64,000 nt of DNA. Source: Polyangiaceae bacterium. GTDB taxonomy: Bacteria; Myxococcota_A; Polyangia; Polyangiales; Polyangiaceae. This document shows positions 60,182 to 64,000 of this stretch, in pieces. A program made the translations under genes and the position numbers. How positions within the stretch are numbered: the first letter of the stretch is position 1; every line of letters begins with the position of its first letter. Location of the stretch: positions 620,001 to 684,000 of the forward strand of contig JACKEA010000006.1 in NCBI GenBank assembly GCA_020633235.1, written 5' to 3'. Below the pieces are notes generated by a model, which did not search any database, was not told where the DNA came from, and was given only the letters and a program-made list of their open reading frames with translations.

Positions 60182-60274
60182 GTGTGCCAAAGCCCAGTGA
60201 ATCGACGGGCCCGGTTTCGGATGGCATGATTGGAAAGCCGCTCTGGCGCATCGATTGGTGATTCGAGGTTCTAA

Positions 60275-62212
<1,938 letters not shown>

Positions 62213-62215
62213 GCC

Positions 62216-64000
62216 TCACTCCGGATCGCAAACCCCGTCGCAGGTCTGAATCACACTGCCGTCGGGGCGAAAGAACGCGTCCAGCTGGGCCTGGGTCGCG
62301 TCCAACCGACGCACGGCTTCGTGGACGGGCGTGCCGTCCACCGGGGGGATCGCCTTCAGGCCCGGCGGCGGATCGATGCCAAAGTCGAATTCCACCAGCG
62401 CGGAGTCCGTCGGCGCGCCAACCGACGACAGCCCAGCGATCTCCCGCGGCGCCGGGGTGAGATACGGAATGCCCAGCGCGCGGGCGTGCAGCTCGGCGGC
62501 GAGGGGGTTGACGGCGGCATCGCCCAAGCCGCTGTGCATCAGCACGTGTCGCGCTGCGGGTGACCCCGGATAGGTGTCCGTGACCACGTGAGGGGCCACC
62601 GACAATGGGTCGATGCGATCGAAGCTCATCTGGGTGAGCACGGCGAACTTCTGCTGGTCCAATGCGTCGGGGAATTGGATGCCCACGAACAGCAGGAACG
62701 CGTTGAATGGCTGGGAGCGGAACATGATGTAGGAGAAGTCCGCGCCGCCCACCCCCAACGCCACCCGCTCGATGCTCGGAGACAGCGCCACGTAGGTGCC
62801 GCCCAAGATGTGGCCCATGCTGTTGCCCCAGAAGTACAGGGCGCTCGCATCGTAGGCGGGCGTACCCTGCACCGAGAGCTCCGGCGCTTGCGCCAGCTTG
62901 CCTCGAGCCACGGCGGCCACGCTGATGAAGTTGGCCATCGCTTGGTGCACGCGATCCGTGAACATGAGCGTGGTCGCCGCGTCGTCCACGATGTGATTCA
63001 CGACCGGGATGCGGTCTTCGTCGGACATGCCCACCCAGTTGGCGGCGACCACGACGAAGCCGAGCTTGTCCGCGACCTCCGAGGGCAGGTCTTCCGCCTC
63101 GGAACGTGATCCGAAGAACCCGTGGCCGTATTGCATCAGGCGCGCCGGTGGATCGCCGGCCTTGCGGTTCGCCACGCTCTTCGGGATCATGATGCTGAAA
63201 GGCACGTCGAGCTCTCCGGAAGGGGCGACGTTGCCGTCGGCGTCCCGGAGCAGCGGGGTCATCGGCGCGTCCTTCTCGACGTACTTGGGGACCTTCACGG
63301 TGGCTTGGATCTTGATCGCCACGTGGTCGTTCACGTCCTTTTCTACGCTCGTGATGGCGAAGCTCGGCTCGGCCTTGGCCAGACGGTCCAGCAAGTCTTT
63401 CCGGACCGCGAGCAGATCGCCCACTTGGTTTTCCTCGCTGCGGGTGGAGAAGTCCCAGGCCAGCTGTAGCTCCGAGCGCGCCACGCCGGCTTCCGCGAGC
63501 GGCGCGAAGACGTCCTTCTCGAAGTGCTGGGCGAGCGGCGCCAGCACCGGATCGCCGCGCGTCTGCTTGTCCCGGAGCCGCCGGAAGCCTTCCGGCGGCT
63601 CGATGAGCGCGCCGGCGGGGTCGTGCAGCCGCCGTAGCGCGACCACGTAGTGATGCTCGTTCGAGAGCCGCACCAGGGGGCGCACCACGAGCCCGCGTCG
63701 GGCGTCGTCCTCCGCGCGAGGATCCACCTCGGCGAAGTGCAACACGCGCTCCCCGGTGTCCGCATCCAGCAGCACCGTGGCGCTGTCCCCCAGACTTTTT
63801 TTCACGTCGTCCGTGTGGAACACGAGCTCGGTGTCGTCCACGCCGCTGGGAAACAGCGCGAGGATCTGCGTCCCGGGCGAAAATCCGTCGGCGGGAAACA
63901 GCGCGCCGAGGTTCACCGCCGCGCCGTCCTTGTCGTGGACCTGTGCCGCCTCCGGTACTTCGAAGCGCTTGCCCGCCGGCAGCGTCGCGTCGTCCTTCAA
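62216..64000 (-). CDS. Alpha/beta-hydrolase-like protein, 5' end cut by window edge
   Basis: 594 residues of a larger protein; the frame is open to 64000. The nucleophile elbow is FWGNSMGHILGG (GxSxG), near residue 395 of the visible part. AAELHARALGIPYLTPAP and LMHSGLGDAAVNPLAAE are near the end. The N-terminal part has an unusual beta-rich region with PADGFSPGTQILALFPSG. It resembles bacterial virulence-factor lipase or extracellular esterase proteins. A signal peptide would lie outside the window. It is convergent with ftsH, with 3 bp between the stops. Confidence 0.75.
   Translation of the reverse strand: MKDDATLPAGKRFEVPEAAQVHDKDGAAVNLGALFPADGFSPGTQILALFPSGVDDTELVFHTDDVKKSLGDSATVLLDADTGERVLHFAEVDPRAEDDARRGLVVRPLVRLSNEHHYVVALRRLHDPAGALIEPPEGFRRLRDKQTRGDPVLAPLAQHFEKDVFAPLAEAGVARSELQLAWDFSTRSEENQVGDLLAVRKDLLDRLAKAEPSFAITSVEKDVNDHVAIKIQATVKVPKYVEKDAPMTPLLRDADGNVAPSGELDVPFSIMIPKSVANRKAGDPPARLMQYGHGFFGSRSEAEDLPSEVADKLGFVVVAANWVGMSDEDRIPVVNHIVDDAATTLMFTDRVHQAMANFISVAAVARGKLAQAPELSVQGTPAYDASALYFWGNSMGHILGGTYVALSPSIERVALGVGGADFSYIMFRSQPFNAFLLFVGIQFPDALDQQKFAVLTQMSFDRIDPLSVAPHVVTDTYPGSPAARHVLMHSGLGDAAVNPLAAELHARALGIPYLTPAPREIAGLSSVGAPTDSALVEFDFGIDPPPGLKAIPPVDGTPVHEAVRRLDATQAQLDAFFRPDGSVIQTCDGVCDPE

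Noticed and set aside
60221..60260. Sigma-54-like TGGCATGATTGG and TGGCGCATCGATTGG upstream of ftsH
   Set aside because: Neither has GC at the exact -12 spacing, and ftsH is normally under housekeeping or heat-shock control.

Overview
The window looks like a chromosomal segment of a myxobacterium, most likely of the Sorangium/Polyangium type. The reasons are a uniformly high-GC sequence with G/C-ending codons, four Hanks-type Ser/Thr kinases in 64 kb, an FHA-domain sigma-54 activator, many lipoproteins with Gly/Ala/Thr- or Asn/Gly/Thr-rich linkers behind the lipobox, Stig1-like Cys motifs, a CarD-family regulator and a PilZ pseudo-receiver protein. This is inference from gene content, not from a marker gene. 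I found 55 coding regions. I saw no rRNA, tRNA, CRISPR array, transposase, integrase or prophage. No stretch longer than about 170 bp lacks a gene.

Layout. 1-702: 3'-truncated selO behind a small winged-helix gene. 764-7126: exported lipoproteins, including a 5'-nucleotidase, and a Pro-rich membrane protein. 7164-12462: glycosyltransferase, radical SAM protein, tandem-ACT protein, Ser/Thr kinase and peptide deformylase, all on the minus strand. 12525-16413: fabH, a beta-helix lipoprotein and a divergent beta-propeller-like lipoprotein. 16416-19954: a tight three-gene signalling cassette (kinase, PEGA-like membrane protein, FHA-sigma-54 activator). 20094-25268: DUF1232 protein, class III cyclase-like protein, hybrid histidine kinase, DUF3105 lipoprotein and a kinase. 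25265-31533: large glycosidase-like lipoprotein, sfsA, sirtuin, metallo-hydrolase and cobalamin adenosyltransferase. 31579-35999: PilZ protein, CarD-family regulator, lipoprotein, tyrS and an HU-like protein with an acidic tail. 36065-40206: two overlapping GT-C-type membrane proteins. 40361-44312: GAF protein, histidine kinase and a small membrane protein. 44352-50493: M23 peptidase, TPR protein, DUF2062-methyltransferase fusion, lipB and an HD-GYP response regulator. 50601-52364: CPBP protease, FliA-like sigma factor and a type III secretion inner-rod-like protein. 52392-62212: mnmA, lipoproteins, kinase, tilS and ftsH on one strand, mostly overlapping. 62216-64000: 5'-truncated alpha/beta-hydrolase-like protein.

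Two signals go beyond ordinary annotation. First, four genes (at 3350, 6192, 15063 and 24177) have near-perfect sigma-54 -24/-12 elements so close to the start codon that the predicted transcripts would have leaders of 0-5 nt. Three of the four also have a short perfect dyad about 65-105 bp upstream, where an enhancer-binding protein could sit. A kinase/FHA-sigma-54-activator cassette lies next to one of them. Second, a dispersed intergenic element with core TTTCCGCGGCGGACCAACAA occurs as inverted pairs at three gene ends and as single arms at three more places. I found no single dramatic new system. The sigma-54 lipoprotein/kinase circuit and the orphan inner-rod-like protein beside a FliA-like sigma factor are the best leads.
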